Positions 1 to 12,421 of a stretch of DNA of 64,000 nt are shown piece by piece. Location: NCBI GenBank assembly GCA_041917255.1, contig JAYRYA010000020.1, positions 1 to 64,000 of the forward strand, read 5' to 3'. The notes below the pieces were generated by a model, which did no database searches, was not told the DNA's origin, and saw nothing but the letters and a program-made list of their open reading frames with translations. Position 1 is the first letter of the stretch, and each line of letters starts with the position of its first letter. This DNA is from Zoogloea sp041917255 (lineage in GTDB: Bacteria > Pseudomonadota > Gammaproteobacteria > Burkholderiales > Rhodocyclaceae). The position numbers were made by a program, and so were the translations under genes.

Positions 1-34
1 CGGCACATGCAAGTGTGCCGGCGGTTTTGTTTTT
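1..34 (+). terminator. Intrinsic terminator of an off-window gene
   Basis: Positions 1-7 pair perfectly with 14-20 around a six-base loop, and a T-rich run follows at 25-34. This would end a plus-strand transcript whose gene lies beyond the left edge. The stem may extend further left. Bases 35-92 hold nothing I recognise. Confidence 0.55.
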
Positions 35-92
35 GGTGCTGGGGCGGGGTGGGTGGCGAGGGCGTGCCGAGTTTGCGTCCTTGACGGACAAC

Positions 93-118
93 AAAAAACC
101 CGCTTTAGGCGGGTTTTT
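93..118 (-). terminator. Terminator downstream of rpmG
   Basis: A ten-base stem with a five-base loop is flanked by A and T runs (94-103 with 109-118), so it works in either direction. It lies 42 bases past the rpmG stop and is the natural end of the rpmB-rpmG transcript. It could also stop plus-strand readthrough from the left. Confidence 0.8.
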
Positions 119-159
119 GTTTTGCGGTGCAACAAGCGGTAATCGCGTGCCGGAAGCAA

Positions 160-327
160 TTACTTGAGTTTCACTTCCTTGTACGGCACGTGCTTGCGGG
201 CAACGGGATCGTACTTGCTGAATTCCAGCTTGTTGGGGGTGGTGCGCTTGTTCTTGGACGTGGTGTAGAAATGCCCGGTCCCTGCGGTGGACTCGAGCTT
301 GATCTTTTCGCGGCCGCCTTTTGCCAT
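160..327 (-). CDS. rpmG: 50S ribosomal protein L33
   Basis: This 55-residue protein is bL33 of the large ribosomal subunit. It starts MAKGGREKIKLES, has the family core HFYTTSKNKR at about residues 19-28, and ends in the basic KYDPVARKHVPYKE segment. Length and sequence fit the cysteine-free (zinc-independent) form of L33. It lies 28 bases downstream of rpmB on the same strand, the usual rpmB-rpmG pair, with a good Shine-Dalgarno (AGGAGAT) before the ATG. It should be co-transcribed from the rpmB promoter and end at the hairpin at 93-118. Confidence 0.97.
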   Translation of the reverse strand: MAKGGREKIKLESTAGTGHFYTTSKNKRTTPNKLEFSKYDPVARKHVPYKEVKLK

Positions 328-355
328 TTCGATCTATCTCCTGGTTTTAAAGGGA

Positions 356-592
356 TCAGACCTTTTCGCCGCGAGCGCGAAGCTCAGCGACGACTTCGTC
401 GATGCCTTTTTTGTCAATGGTGCGCAGGGCAGCGTTGGATACGCGCAGGCGCACCCAGCGGTTCTCGGCTTCGCTCCAGAACTTGCGGTTTTGCAGGTTC
501 GGCAGGAAGCGGCGCTTGGTTTTGTTATTCGCGTGGGAAACGTTGTTGCCCACCATCGGTGCTTTTCCGGTCACTTGGCAAACGCGAGCCAT
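356..592 (-). CDS. rpmB: 50S ribosomal protein L28
   Basis: The 78-residue product is bL28 of the large ribosomal subunit. It opens MARVCQVTGKAP, carries the family motif NNVSHANNKTKRRF at about 16-29, and ends with the helix preceding RARGEKV. An in-frame ATG four codons upstream exists, but the ATG at 592 gives the canonical MARVCQ start seen across the family. It is first in the rpmB-rpmG operon, and a near-consensus sigma-70 promoter lies just upstream. Confidence 0.97.
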   Translation of the reverse strand: MARVCQVTGKAPMVGNNVSHANNKTKRRFLPNLQNRKFWSEAENRWVRLRVSNAALRTIDKKGIDEVVAELRARGEKV

Positions 593-630
593 TTGTTGCT
601 CCAAACTGGTTTGATTCGGTAAGACCGTCG

Positions 631-660
631 ATTATATAGGACGAAATTCGCTTGAATCAA
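631..660 (-). promoter_or_regulatory. Sigma-70 promoter of rpmB-rpmG
   Basis: On the minus strand, TTGATT (655-660) and a perfect TATAAT (631-636) are separated by 18 bases. Transcription would start about 30 bases before the rpmB ATG. The strength suits a ribosomal protein operon. Confidence 0.75.
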
Positions 661-708
661 GAGCTTGCCGCGTTTTTCCTAAGAAAGGACCGCGGAAGCC
701 GTCAAAAC

Positions 709-1386
709 CTACAGCAGGCCACGCTCTGCGAAAGATACCGGGCTCGCATTGCCGGCAACGATGAAGTGGTCCAGAACCCGCACGTCCACAAGCGCCAGCG
801 CTTGTTTGAGGGTGTCGGTGAGGAGGCGATCTGCCTGACTGGGCTCGCCAACGCCCGACGGATGGTTGTGGGCCAGGATGACGGCCGCCGCGTTGTGGGC
901 GAGCACCAGCTTGACGACTTCGCGGGGATGGACGGAGGTCTGGGCGAGGGTGCCCTGGAAGAGCTCTTCGCTGCCGATCACCCGGTTCTGGCTGTCAAGC
1001 AGGATCACCAGGAAGACTTCGCGTGGGAGTCGGCCGAGCTTGAGGCGCAGCCAGTCGCGCACTGCGGCGGGGGAGTCGAACACGTCGCGCTGGGCCATTT
1101 CCTCGCCCAGGGCGCGGCGGGCGAGTTCGAGCACGGCCTGTAATTGGGCGTACTTGGCGAGACCCATTCCGGGAATTGCCGAGAAGGCGCCGGGCGAGGC
1201 GCTGCATAGGGCAGTCAGGCTGCCGAATTCGGTGAGCAGGTCGCGAGCGAGATCCACGGCGCTCTTGCCCTTGATGCCGACCCGCAGGAACAGCGCAAGG
1301 AGTTCGGCGTCGGAGAGCGCGGTGGCGCCCCGGGCGAGCAGGCGTTCCCGCGGGCGTTCGTCTGCAGGCCAGTCGGTGATTGCCAT
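709..1386 (-). CDS. radC: RadC family JAB-domain protein
   Basis: The 225-residue protein belongs to the RadC/UPF0758 family. An N-terminal helix-hairpin-helix-like region (residues 1-100, including AIPGMGLAKYAQL) precedes a JAMM metalloprotease-like domain with the metal motif HNHPSGVGEPSQAD at about 172-185. The family was named for a radiation phenotype later assigned elsewhere. Its biochemical role is not settled, so the call is to family only. It is divergent from coaBC with 47 bases between the start codons, and radC beside coaBC is a common arrangement in Proteobacteria. Confidence 0.93.
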   Translation of the reverse strand: MAITDWPADERPRERLLARGATALSDAELLALFLRVGIKGKSAVDLARDLLTEFGSLTALCSASPGAFSAIPGMGLAKYAQLQAVLELARRALGEEMAQRDVFDSPAAVRDWLRLKLGRLPREVFLVILLDSQNRVIGSEELFQGTLAQTSVHPREVVKLVLAHNAAAVILAHNHPSGVGEPSQADRLLTDTLKQALALVDVRVLDHFIVAGNASPVSFAERGLL

Positions 1387-1433
1387 GGCGTGTACAATTC
1401 CAGCTTCCGAAAGATGCGGATCATAACATTGGC

Positions 1434-2624
1434 ATGAGCGAGCTGAAGGGCAGGAAACTGGTGCTGGGCGTGACCGGCGGGGTGGCGGCCTACAAGGCGG
1501 CCGAATTGTTACGGCTGTTGGGCAAGGCCGGGGCGGATGTGCATGTGGTGCTCACCGAGGGCGGCGCGCGGTTTGTCACGGCGGTCACCTTTCAGGCCCT
1601 GTCGGGCAATCGGGTGTGGTCGGATCTGTGGGATCCGCGCATGGACAACAACATGGCCCACATCGACCTCACACGCGACGCCGACGCGATCCTGATCGCT
1701 CCCGCCACTGCCGACGTGATGGCCAAACTGGTGCATGGACTGGCCGATGACCTGCTGACCACCCTGTGTCTTGCCCGCGACTGCCCACTGCTGGTGGCGC
1801 CGGCCATGAACCGCCAGATGTGGGAGCACCCGGCCACACGGCGCAACGTGCGTCAGCTGGCCGACGACGGCGTGACGTTGTTTGGCCCGGCCGCCGGAGA
1901 GCAGGCCTGTGGTGAAGTGGGCCTCGGGCGGATGCTGGAGCCAGAAGAACTCTGCGAAGCGGTGATCGGCTTCTTCCAGCCCAAGAAGCTGGCGGGCCGG
2001 CGCATCGTGATGACGGCTGGACCGACCTTCGAGCCCATCGACCCGGTGCGCGGCATCACCAACTCCAGTTCAGGCAAGATGGCCTACGGGCTGGCCCGGG
2101 CCTGCGCCCAGGCGGGTGCCGACGTGACGATCGTGAGCGGCCCGGTGGCACTGCCGGTGCCGGCGGGCTGTGCGCGGGTGAGCGTGAAGAGCGCGCTCGA
2201 GATGCGCGAGGCGGTGTTCGCGGCGCTGCCTGGTGCGGATGTCTTCATCGGCGTGGCGGCGGTAGCGGATTACCGGCCGGCGACGTCGGCCGAGCACAAG
2301 ATCAAGAAATCCGGCGCCGAGATGGCGATCACCCTCACGCCGAACCCGGACATCCTGGCCGATGTGGCTGGCTTGCCGAATCCGCCGTTCTGCGTGGGTT
2401 TTGCCGCCGAGAGCCAGAACCTCGACCAGTACGCCGAAGGCAAGCGCAAGGCCAAGAAGCTGCCGCTGATTGTCGGCAACCTGGTGCAGGATGGCCTGGG
2501 CGGCGACGACAACCAGGTGGTGCTCTTCGACGACGCCGGCCGTCATCCGCTGCCCAAGGCGCCCAAGCCCGAGGTGGCCCGCGCCATCGTGGCCCATCTG
2601 GCGGGCCTGCTGCCCAAGTCCTGA
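1434..2624 (+). CDS. coaBC: Bifunctional phosphopantothenoylcysteine decarboxylase/synthetase
   Basis: This 396-residue fusion catalyses two successive steps of coenzyme A synthesis: CTP-dependent joining of cysteine to 4'-phosphopantothenate, then FMN-dependent decarboxylation. The N-terminal CoaC flavoprotein half has the catalytic histidine in NMAHIDL and the PAMN substrate motif (AMNRQMW, about residue 123). The CoaB half begins near residue 185 with TAGPTFEPIDPVRGITN and has the KIKKSG lysine motif. The ATG at 1434 gives the usual MSELKGRKLVLGVTGG start; the upstream in-frame ATG adds unrelated residues. dut follows after 21 bases. Confidence 0.96.
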   Translation: MSELKGRKLVLGVTGGVAAYKAAELLRLLGKAGADVHVVLTEGGARFVTAVTFQALSGNRVWSDLWDPRMDNNMAHIDLTRDADAILIAPATADVMAKLVHGLADDLLTTLCLARDCPLLVAPAMNRQMWEHPATRRNVRQLADDGVTLFGPAAGEQACGEVGLGRMLEPEELCEAVIGFFQPKKLAGRRIVMTAGPTFEPIDPVRGITNSSSGKMAYGLARACAQAGADVTIVSGPVALPVPAGCARVSVKSALEMREAVFAALPGADVFIGVAAVADYRPATSAEHKIKKSGAEMAITLTPNPDILADVAGLPNPPFCVGFAAESQNLDQYAEGKRKAKKLPLIVGNLVQDGLGGDDNQVVLFDDAGRHPLPKAPKPEVARAIVAHLAGLLPKS

Positions 2625-2645
2625 ATCCAACCGAACGAGACGACC

Positions 2646-3095
2646 ATGCAAAGCATCGACATCCGCATCCTCGACGACCGCCTCAAGCAGCAGCCCCCGG
2701 CCTACGCCACCAGCGGTTCGGCGGGGCTGGATCTGCGCGCCTGCCTCGAGGCCCCGATCAACCTCGCGCCCGGCCACACCACGCTGGTGCCCACCGGCAT
2801 CGCGATCCATCTCGCCGACCCGGGCCTTGCTGCGATGATCCTGCCGCGCTCGGGGTTGGGTCACAAGCACGGTATCGTGCTGGGCAATCTCGTCGGGTTG
2901 ATCGACTCGGATTATCAGGGCCAGATCTTCGTGTCCGTCTGGAACCGTGGCCACGACCACTTCACCATTCAGCCGATGGAGCGCGTGGCCCAACTGGTGG
3001 TGGTGCCGGTGCTCCAGGTGGGTTTCAACGTGGTTGAGTCCTTTGACGAGAGCGATCGCGGCGAAGGCGGTTTCGGCAGCACGGGTAAGCACTGA
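2646..3095 (+). CDS. dut: dUTP diphosphatase
   Basis: The 149-residue protein hydrolyses dUTP to dUMP and pyrophosphate. This keeps uracil out of DNA and supplies dUMP for thymidylate synthase. All five trimeric dUTPase motifs are visible: AGLDLRA, PRSGLGHKHG, GLIDSDYQG with the catalytic aspartate, ERVAQLV, and the C-terminal GEGGFGSTG phosphate-binding arm. It follows coaBC and its stop overlaps the start of the Nudix gene as TGATG, so the three are probably one operon. Confidence 0.97.
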   Translation: MQSIDIRILDDRLKQQPPAYATSGSAGLDLRACLEAPINLAPGHTTLVPTGIAIHLADPGLAAMILPRSGLGHKHGIVLGNLVGLIDSDYQGQIFVSVWNRGHDHFTIQPMERVAQLVVVPVLQVGFNVVESFDESDRGEGGFGSTGKH

Positions 3096-3523
3096 TGCGC
3101 CATGCGGGCATCCCCACCGGCGTGCATGTCCTGCTGGAGCGGGACGGCCGCGTGTTGCTCATGCGCCGCGCTGGCACCGGCTTTTTCGATGGCCTCTACA
3201 GCCTGCCCGGCGGGCATGTGGAGGAGGGTGAATCCCTGCGCGCAACCGCCGTGCGCGAGATGCGCGAGGAGCTCGGCATCGCGCTGGCCGAGTCGGCGCT
3301 GGCTGTGGTGGGGGCCGTACATCGGCGCTCCGACACCAACCGTATCGATTTCTTCCTAAGGGCCTCAAGCTGGCAGGGCGAGCCCGTGATCGCCGAGCCG
3401 GATCGCTGCGACGACCTGCGCTGGTGCGCGCCGGGCGAACTGCCCGAGGCGACCGTGCCCTACATCCGCGACGCGCTGGCTGCCGGGCCTGGGCCGTGGC
3501 TGCAGGAGTCTGGCTGGGACTGA
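3095..3523 (+). CDS. Nudix hydrolase
   Basis: The 142-residue protein has a perfect Nudix box, G-x5-E-x7-RE-x2-EE-x-GI, within GGHVEEGESLRATAVREM and the following residues (about 44-66). The box coordinates the metal for cleaving a nucleoside diphosphate linked to another group. The substrate cannot be read from sequence; a damaged nucleotide or small NDP derivative is typical for proteins of this size. The start overlaps the dut stop by one base, which implies translational coupling and suggests a nucleotide-pool cleaning role next to dUTPase. Confidence 0.9.
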   Translation: MRHAGIPTGVHVLLERDGRVLLMRRAGTGFFDGLYSLPGGHVEEGESLRATAVREMREELGIALAESALAVVGAVHRRSDTNRIDFFLRASSWQGEPVIAEPDRCDDLRWCAPGELPEATVPYIRDALAAGPGPWLQESGWD

Positions 3524-3531
3524 TCTCCACT

Positions 3532-3587
3532 CCGGCAGCAAAGCAAAAGCCCCCTTGCTGCCAAGGGGGCTTTTGCTTTGCTGCCGG
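3532..3587. terminator. Long bidirectional terminator between Nudix gene and icd
   Basis: Two perfectly complementary 26-base arms (3532-3557 and 3562-3587) flank a four-base CTGC loop. It separates the convergent dut-Nudix and icd transcripts. The arms are longer than usual for an intrinsic terminator and contain AAAGCAAAAG/CTTTTGCTTT, also found in the terminator after the initiator tRNA at 27841-27880. Confidence 0.88.
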
Positions 3588-3610
3588 TGCTCCTGGCGCT
3601 GGCGGGTGGC

Positions 3611-4855
<1,245 letters not shown>

Positions 4856-5213
4856 TCCAATTCCCTCGCGATGTTTCGGATGTGTGGGCGAATCGGCCGG
4901 GGCGCGGAGGCTGCGGACGCGCGACTTCTGTTGTTGGCGAAACGTCGTCGAGGGCGGTTTCCTGGCGACAGCCGATTCACTATCTGCTCCCCACCGTACC
5001 CTACTCGTAGCGGGATTCGGTGTGAGCAAACCGAGCCGATTATGGCCGAAATGTGTGACCGCTAAAAGCACCCAATAATTCCCGGAAATCCTTGTGCAGT
5101 GCGACATCCGGCCTGTCGGACGGCGGCAAAATCGCGGTGCTAGACTTGCAGGCAGAACGCGGTAGGTCATCGCCGGACAACAACACATCGCGCACCGTTC
5201 GAGGGGAAGGAAG
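4856..5213. promoter_or_regulatory. Divergent icd/aceK control region
   Basis: These 358 bases separate the start codons of icd (minus) and aceK (plus) and must hold both promoters. On the minus strand CATAAT (5039-5044) is a plausible icd -10 element, giving a long leader of about 180 bases, but no good -35 precedes it. For aceK a strong purine-rich ribosome site (GAGGGGAAGGAAG) precedes the ATG. I see no convincing operator or RNA fold. Confidence 0.4.
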
Positions 5214-6983
5214 ATGGAAAGCAGCGCCACCGAAAACCCGGTTGCCCAGGCCATTGCCCATGCAATGGTCGAGGGCTTCAACAAGCACTACCGGATCTTT
5301 CGCGAGACATCGCGCCGCGCCAAGGAGAGCTACGAGGCGGCCGACTGGCAGGGGCAGCTGTCGGCCGTGCGCGACCGGGTACAGTTTTACGACGACCGGG
5401 TAAACGAGGCCGTCCAGCGCCTGCATGAGGAATTCAACGCCGAGTCCATCGACGACGCCACCTGGCAGGCGGCCAAGCTGCATTTCATCGGCCTGCTCAT
5501 CAACCACAAGCAGCCGGAGCTGGCCGAGACCTTCTTCAATTCGGTGACCACCAAGATCCTGCACCGGGATTACTTCAACAACGCCTATATCTTCACCCGC
5601 CCGGCGATCTCGACGGATTACATCGAATCCTTCCCGCCCACCTATTCGAGCTACTACCCCCAGGACGAGGGCCTGCGGGCGACGATCCGCCGGGTCATCG
5701 AGGATTTCGACTGGCAGCGCGCCTTTGAGGATCTCGACCGGGACATCGACTATGTGATGCGCACCGTCGAGCGCCACCTGGGCGAGTGGCCGAAGATGGA
5801 GGTGAACTGCCAGATTCAGGTGCTGTACTCGGCCTTCTACCGCAACAAGACGGCCTACATCATCGGCAAGGCCATCAACGGCTACCAGGAATATCCCTTC
5901 GTGATCGCGGTGCGCCACGGGGCGTCGGGAATGCTCTACCTCGACACCATCCTCCTCGACACCTGGCGGATCTCGCTACTGTTCTCGCTCTCCCGCGCGT
6001 ACTTTCTGGTGGATATGGAGGTCCCGTCGGGCTATGTGCAGTTTCTGCGCAGCATCATGCCCCACAAGCCGCGCTCCGAGCTTTACACCATGCTGGGCCT
6101 GGGCAAGCAGGGCAAGACCATCTTCTTCCGGGATCTCATCGCCCACCTGCGCCATTCCAACGACCAGTTCATCGAGGCGCCGGGCATCCGTGGGTTGGTC
6201 ATGCTTGTGTTCACGCTGCCGTCGTATCCCTACGTGTTCAAGATCATCAAGGACACCTTCGGCAGCTCGAAGAACATGGACCGCGCCACCGTCAAGCGCA
6301 AATACCTGTTGGTGCGCCAGGTGGACCGGGTCGGGCGGATGGCCGACACGCTGGAGTTCTCCAACGTGGCGCTGCCGAGGAGCCGCTTTCACCCCGATCT
6401 CCTCGCCCAACTGCGCGAACTGGCGCCATCGGTGATCGAGGAGGACGGCGACACCCTGGTGGTCAAGCACCTCTACATCGAGCGGCGCATGACGCCCCTC
6501 AACATCTATCTCGAGAAGGCCAGCGAGGCGCAGGTCGAAGAAGCCGTCAAGGAATACGGCCAGGCCATCAGCGAGCTGGCGATCGCCAACATCTTCCCGG
6601 GCGACATGCTGTGGAAGAACTTCGGCGTTACTCGCTACGGCCGTGTCGTGTTCTACGACTACGACGAGATTGAATACATGACCGACTGTAATTTCCGCAA
6701 GATCCCGCCGGCGCCCAACGAGGAGATGGAGATGTCCGGCGAGCCCTGGTATTCGGCCGGGCCGATGGACATCTTCCCTGAGGAGTTCGCTACCTTCCTG
6801 CTCGGGCAGGCGCGCATCCGCAAGGCCTTCCTCAAGCATCACCGCAACCTGCTCGACCCGCGCTTCTGGCAGGACGCCCAGCAGAAGATTCGGAGTGGCT
6901 ACGTCGAGGATTTCTACCCCTATCCGCAGGAGCTGCGCTTTTCCAGTCTTTATCCCCGCGACGCGACGCCCGCCGAACGCTGA
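5214..6983 (+). CDS. aceK: Isocitrate dehydrogenase kinase/phosphatase
   Basis: The 589-residue protein is AceK, which phosphorylates and dephosphorylates dimeric isocitrate dehydrogenase to divide isocitrate between the TCA cycle and the glyoxylate shunt. The ATP-binding segment APGIRGLVMLVFTLPSYP begins near residue 321 and matches the E. coli position. Downstream, NIFPGDMLWKNFGVTR and VVFYDYDEIEYM form the kinase-like catalytic core. It is divergent from its substrate gene icd. Isocitrate lyase and malate synthase are not in this window, so aceK is detached from the classical aceBAK operon. Confidence 0.97.
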   Translation: MESSATENPVAQAIAHAMVEGFNKHYRIFRETSRRAKESYEAADWQGQLSAVRDRVQFYDDRVNEAVQRLHEEFNAESIDDATWQAAKLHFIGLLINHKQPELAETFFNSVTTKILHRDYFNNAYIFTRPAISTDYIESFPPTYSSYYPQDEGLRATIRRVIEDFDWQRAFEDLDRDIDYVMRTVERHLGEWPKMEVNCQIQVLYSAFYRNKTAYIIGKAINGYQEYPFVIAVRHGASGMLYLDTILLDTWRISLLFSLSRAYFLVDMEVPSGYVQFLRSIMPHKPRSELYTMLGLGKQGKTIFFRDLIAHLRHSNDQFIEAPGIRGLVMLVFTLPSYPYVFKIIKDTFGSSKNMDRATVKRKYLLVRQVDRVGRMADTLEFSNVALPRSRFHPDLLAQLRELAPSVIEEDGDTLVVKHLYIERRMTPLNIYLEKASEAQVEEAVKEYGQAISELAIANIFPGDMLWKNFGVTRYGRVVFYDYDEIEYMTDCNFRKIPPAPNEEMEMSGEPWYSAGPMDIFPEEFATFLLGQARIRKAFLKHHRNLLDPRFWQDAQQKIRSGYVEDFYPYPQELRFSSLYPRDATPAER

Positions 6984-7142
6984 TCCGTCCGGCTCAATTC
7001 TTCCCGGTACCGTCGGCGTGACCGACGGATTTCGGGGCGGGTTCAGGTAAACCCCAGTGTCATCCGCTGTCCGCGTGTTCCACCATGCAAGTCGGACGTC
7101 GCCCAAGCGACGCCATACCGAAACCATAATCGGAGGAGACCC

Positions 7143-9773
7143 ATGGAACACCGGATTCGCATGCGGGCCATCGCCCTGGCTGTTGGCAGCACCCTGATCC
7201 TCGCCGCCTGCGGTGGCAGTGGCAACAGTAACCACAGCGTGAGCGGCATTGCCGCCGAAGGCCTGGCCATCGCCAACGCCGTCGTCACCATCAAGGACGC
7301 CAACGGCGCGACCCGTAGCGGCACCACCGACGCCAGCGGCAACTACGTGATCGACACCTCCGGGCTCACTTACCCCTTGATGCTCCAGGTCACGGGCAAC
7401 AAGGGCGTCTGGCATGCAATCCTTACCGACGAAGACCGGGGCAAGCCGGCCAACATCAACAACGCCACGAACAGCGTCGCATTGCTTGCGCTCGGCGTCG
7501 GGACCGCCACCGAACTCCAGGCGGCCTTCTCGGCCGGCAGCTTCAAGTCTGTGAGCGGCGCGGCCGTATCCAACGCAGACGCCAAGCTCCTGGACGCCCT
7601 CGAAGCCGAACTCGGCAAGCGCCCCGAAAGCCTGCGCAGCGCGCGCTTCACGCCGGGCACTGCCGAGGCGGAAGGCGACGAGACCGACCGCCTGCTCACC
7701 CTGGTCGATGCGCGCCCCAGCGGCAGTGGCTTCGGCACCTACAACGTGATGCCCGAGCACGTCTGGGCCGACACCTACACCACCAAGACCTACGACGGTG
7801 TCTCCGACGACCTGCTCACCGCCGGCTACGGCAAGAGCGGCCTCTCCGCCGCCACCACCGCGATCTTCGGCAGCGCTGCCGAACTGCGCCGCTACGCCAT
7901 CCACACCAACTACCGGGCGCTGGTCGATGCCAACAAGGCCGCCGGTGGTTTCGGCACGCTGTACGGTCCCAACATCGACGTGAACGGCAACAACACCTTG
8001 GGCGAAGGCAAGGTCCCGGGGCTTGAGGCCATCGCCTATTCGGGCGATTCCAGCGGCAAGCGCAAGGTCACGCTGATGGTCCAGGTGCCTGACAGCTTCG
8101 ACCAGACAAAGCCCTGCATCGTCACCGCCACGTCGTCCGGGTCCCGCGGCATCTACGGCGCCATCGGCACCTCGGGCGAATGGGGCCTGAAGCACGGCTG
8201 CGCGGTGGCCTACACCGACAAGGGCAGCGGCAACGGCGTGCACGACCTGGCCCGCGATACGGTGAACATGATCGACGGCACGGTCTCGACCGCGTCGGCG
8301 GCTGGCAAGAGGGCGCATTTTGCGGCCGACATCACCAAGAGCCAACTCGACGCCTTCAACGTCGCCACGCCCAACCGCATCGCCTACAAGCACGCCCATT
8401 CCCAGCAGAACCCCGAAAAGGACTGGGGGCGCAATACGCTGGACGCCGTCGCCTTCGCCTTTTACGTGCTCAACGAGAAGTACTCGACGACCGACGACAG
8501 CGGCAAGAAGCCGCGCGTGATCCGCCCCGCCAACACCGTGGTGATCGCCTCTTCGGTCTCCAACGGCGCCGGCGCCGCGCTGATGGCCGCCGAGCAGGAC
8601 AGCCTCGGCCTGATCGATGGCGTGGCGGTGAGTGAGCCCCAGATCCAGCCGAAGGACGTCTCCGGCATCACCATCAAGCAGGGCAGCGCCACGGTGGCGA
8701 CCATCGGAAAGCCGCTGCTGGATTACTTCACCTACGCCAACCTCTACCAGCCCTGCGCCGCGCTATCGGCCGCAGCGGCTGGCGGGCCGGCGGGCGCAGC
8801 GCTGGCCTTCTACGCGACCGACCGCTGCACCTCGCTCAAGGAAAAGGGTCTGCTCACCGCCACTACCCTCTCCGGCCAGGCCGACGAGGCGTTGCAGAAG
8901 CTCCACAGCTACGGCTGGGCGGCCGAGCACGACGTGCTCCACGCCACCCACCACGCCTTCGCCACCCCGTCCATCGTCGTCACCTACCTCAACACCCTCG
9001 GGCGCTTCAGCGTGCTCGATAACGCCTGTGGCTTCAGCTTTGCCACCACTGCTGGCACGGGTGCAGTGGCGGCCGCGTCGGCCCTCGTCCAGTCGATGAT
9101 CTTCTCGGTGGGTAACGGCGTGCCGCCCACCAGCGGCATCAACCTGGTCTACAACGACGCGGTGGGCGGCCCGACCCGCGACATCAACGCCAAGTCGCCC
9201 TCCACCAACAGGGCCGACGGTGCGCTGGATGGGGCCCTGTGCGCCCGGGCCATGGTGACGGGCCTTGATCCGGTAACGGGCGCCAAACTCACCGGCACCC
9301 AGCTGGCCATGTCCGAAAAGGTGCAGAAGGGCATTCGGGAAGTGCAGGTCGAGGCGAAGCTCGGCACCAAGCCGACGATCATCGTGGCCGGACGCTCCGA
9401 CACCCTGATCCCGGTCAATCACGCCGCCCGGGCGTATTACGGCGCCAGCCAGAAGGCTGGCAGCAGCCGGCTGCGTTACTATGAGGTGACCAACGCCCAG
9501 CACTTCGACAGCTTCATCGACCTCTTGCCGGGCTACGACAGCCGGATTGTGCCGCTGCATACCTACTTCAATCAGGCGCTCGACCTGATGTATGCGCACC
9601 TCAAGACCGGTGCCCCACTGCCGGCTTCCCAGGTTGTGCGCACCACGCCGCGGGGCGGCACGGCCGGCAGCGCCCCGGCAATCAGCGTCAGCAACGTGCC
9701 GCCGATTGCCACCAACCCGGCGGCAGGCGACGTCATCAGCTACGCCGCTGGCACCGTGAGCGTGCCGGACTGA
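7143..9773 (+). CDS. D-3-hydroxybutyrate oligomer hydrolase, lipoprotein form
   Basis: The 876-residue protein matches the 3HB-oligomer hydrolase family, which cleaves soluble 3-hydroxybutyrate oligomers from PHB breakdown. The family core starts near residue 205 (PEHVWADTYTTKTYDG, DLLTAGYGKSGL). The nucleophile is probably Ser473 in SSVSNGAGA, with a C-terminal Asp (AGRSDTLIPV) and His (NAQHFDSF). It begins with a lipoprotein signal, LILAAC with Cys23, then a domain of roughly 60 residues resembling carboxypeptidase-regulatory folds (TIKDANGATRSGTTDASGNY). This makes it longer than the roughly 700 residues I expect for the family. Membrane or surface anchoring is inferred from the lipobox. 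Confidence 0.88.
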   Translation: MEHRIRMRAIALAVGSTLILAACGGSGNSNHSVSGIAAEGLAIANAVVTIKDANGATRSGTTDASGNYVIDTSGLTYPLMLQVTGNKGVWHAILTDEDRGKPANINNATNSVALLALGVGTATELQAAFSAGSFKSVSGAAVSNADAKLLDALEAELGKRPESLRSARFTPGTAEAEGDETDRLLTLVDARPSGSGFGTYNVMPEHVWADTYTTKTYDGVSDDLLTAGYGKSGLSAATTAIFGSAAELRRYAIHTNYRALVDANKAAGGFGTLYGPNIDVNGNNTLGEGKVPGLEAIAYSGDSSGKRKVTLMVQVPDSFDQTKPCIVTATSSGSRGIYGAIGTSGEWGLKHGCAVAYTDKGSGNGVHDLARDTVNMIDGTVSTASAAGKRAHFAADITKSQLDAFNVATPNRIAYKHAHSQQNPEKDWGRNTLDAVAFAFYVLNEKYSTTDDSGKKPRVIRPANTVVIASSVSNGAGAALMAAEQDSLGLIDGVAVSEPQIQPKDVSGITIKQGSATVATIGKPLLDYFTYANLYQPCAALSAAAAGGPAGAALAFYATDRCTSLKEKGLLTATTLSGQADEALQKLHSYGWAAEHDVLHATHHAFATPSIVVTYLNTLGRFSVLDNACGFSFATTAGTGAVAAASALVQSMIFSVGNGVPPTSGINLVYNDAVGGPTRDINAKSPSTNRADGALDGALCARAMVTGLDPVTGAKLTGTQLAMSEKVQKGIREVQVEAKLGTKPTIIVAGRSDTLIPVNHAARAYYGASQKAGSSRLRYYEVTNAQHFDSFIDLLPGYDSRIVPLHTYFNQALDLMYAHLKTGAPLPASQVVRTTPRGGTAGSAPAISVSNVPPIATNPAAGDVISYAAGTVSVPD

Positions 9774-9784
9774 TCAGCCGAAAG

Positions 9785-9814
9785 CATGAAGCCCGGCGCG
9801 GGCCGGGCTTCATG
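9785..9814 (+). terminator. Hairpin after the 3HB-oligomer hydrolase gene
   Basis: A perfect 13-base stem (9785-9797 with 9802-9814) and a GCGG loop lie 11 bases after the hydrolase stop codon. There is no T run, so termination would be weak or factor-assisted. It is the obvious end signal for this single-gene transcript. Confidence 0.6.
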
Positions 9815-9832
9815 AACGAGCGTGGTGGAAAA

Positions 9833-9868
9833 AAACGGGGGTGGGCCGTTGCCGGCGCACCCCCGTTT
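9833..9868 (-). terminator. Intrinsic terminator of monomeric icd
   Basis: An 11-base stem (9833-9843 with 9858-9868) is followed on the minus strand by a run of five T residues (complement of 9831-9835, overlapping the stem end). It lies 34 bases beyond the stop of the monomeric isocitrate dehydrogenase gene. Confidence 0.75.
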
Positions 9869-9902
9869 CTACTGGCCCCTGCGGTGGCGAGCCAGATTTT
9901 CC

Positions 9903-12140
<2,238 letters not shown>

Positions 12141-12335
12141 TAGTCTTCCCTCAGTATTGGATTATTTTGACGACAGCCCTGCGCAAGCCACGATGGTCCG
12201 GCGCGCTTGCGAAATACGCTTCCTGAAATGCGATTTCACAACCTGAGAAAAATATCACGTATCCCGCCGCTCTGCATCCATGCCGTGATACCTGTCAGCG
12301 AAATTGACACGCCAGGCAGCAACGGTGGACGTAAA

Positions 12336-12367
12336 AAAGCCCGCGCTGCCGAAGCAGGGCGGGCTTT
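12336..12367 (-). terminator. Intrinsic terminator of phaP
   Basis: A nine-base GC-rich stem (12336-12344 with 12359-12367) and a 14-base loop are followed on the minus strand by a T tract from the complement of 12333-12338. It lies about 55 bases past the phasin stop. The remaining 12141-12335 interval upstream of monomeric icd shows no gene. Confidence 0.8.
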
Positions 12368-12421
12368 CTTTTGCCTGTCAGGCAGACGCGCGAGGCATCT
12401 GCTTCCAGTCAGCTGGCCAGA

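Noticed and set aside
3539..3579. CRISPR-like or mobile repeat because of the long perfect inverted repeat
   Set aside because: Only one inverted pair lies here, between convergent genes, with A/T runs on both sides; a terminator explains it.
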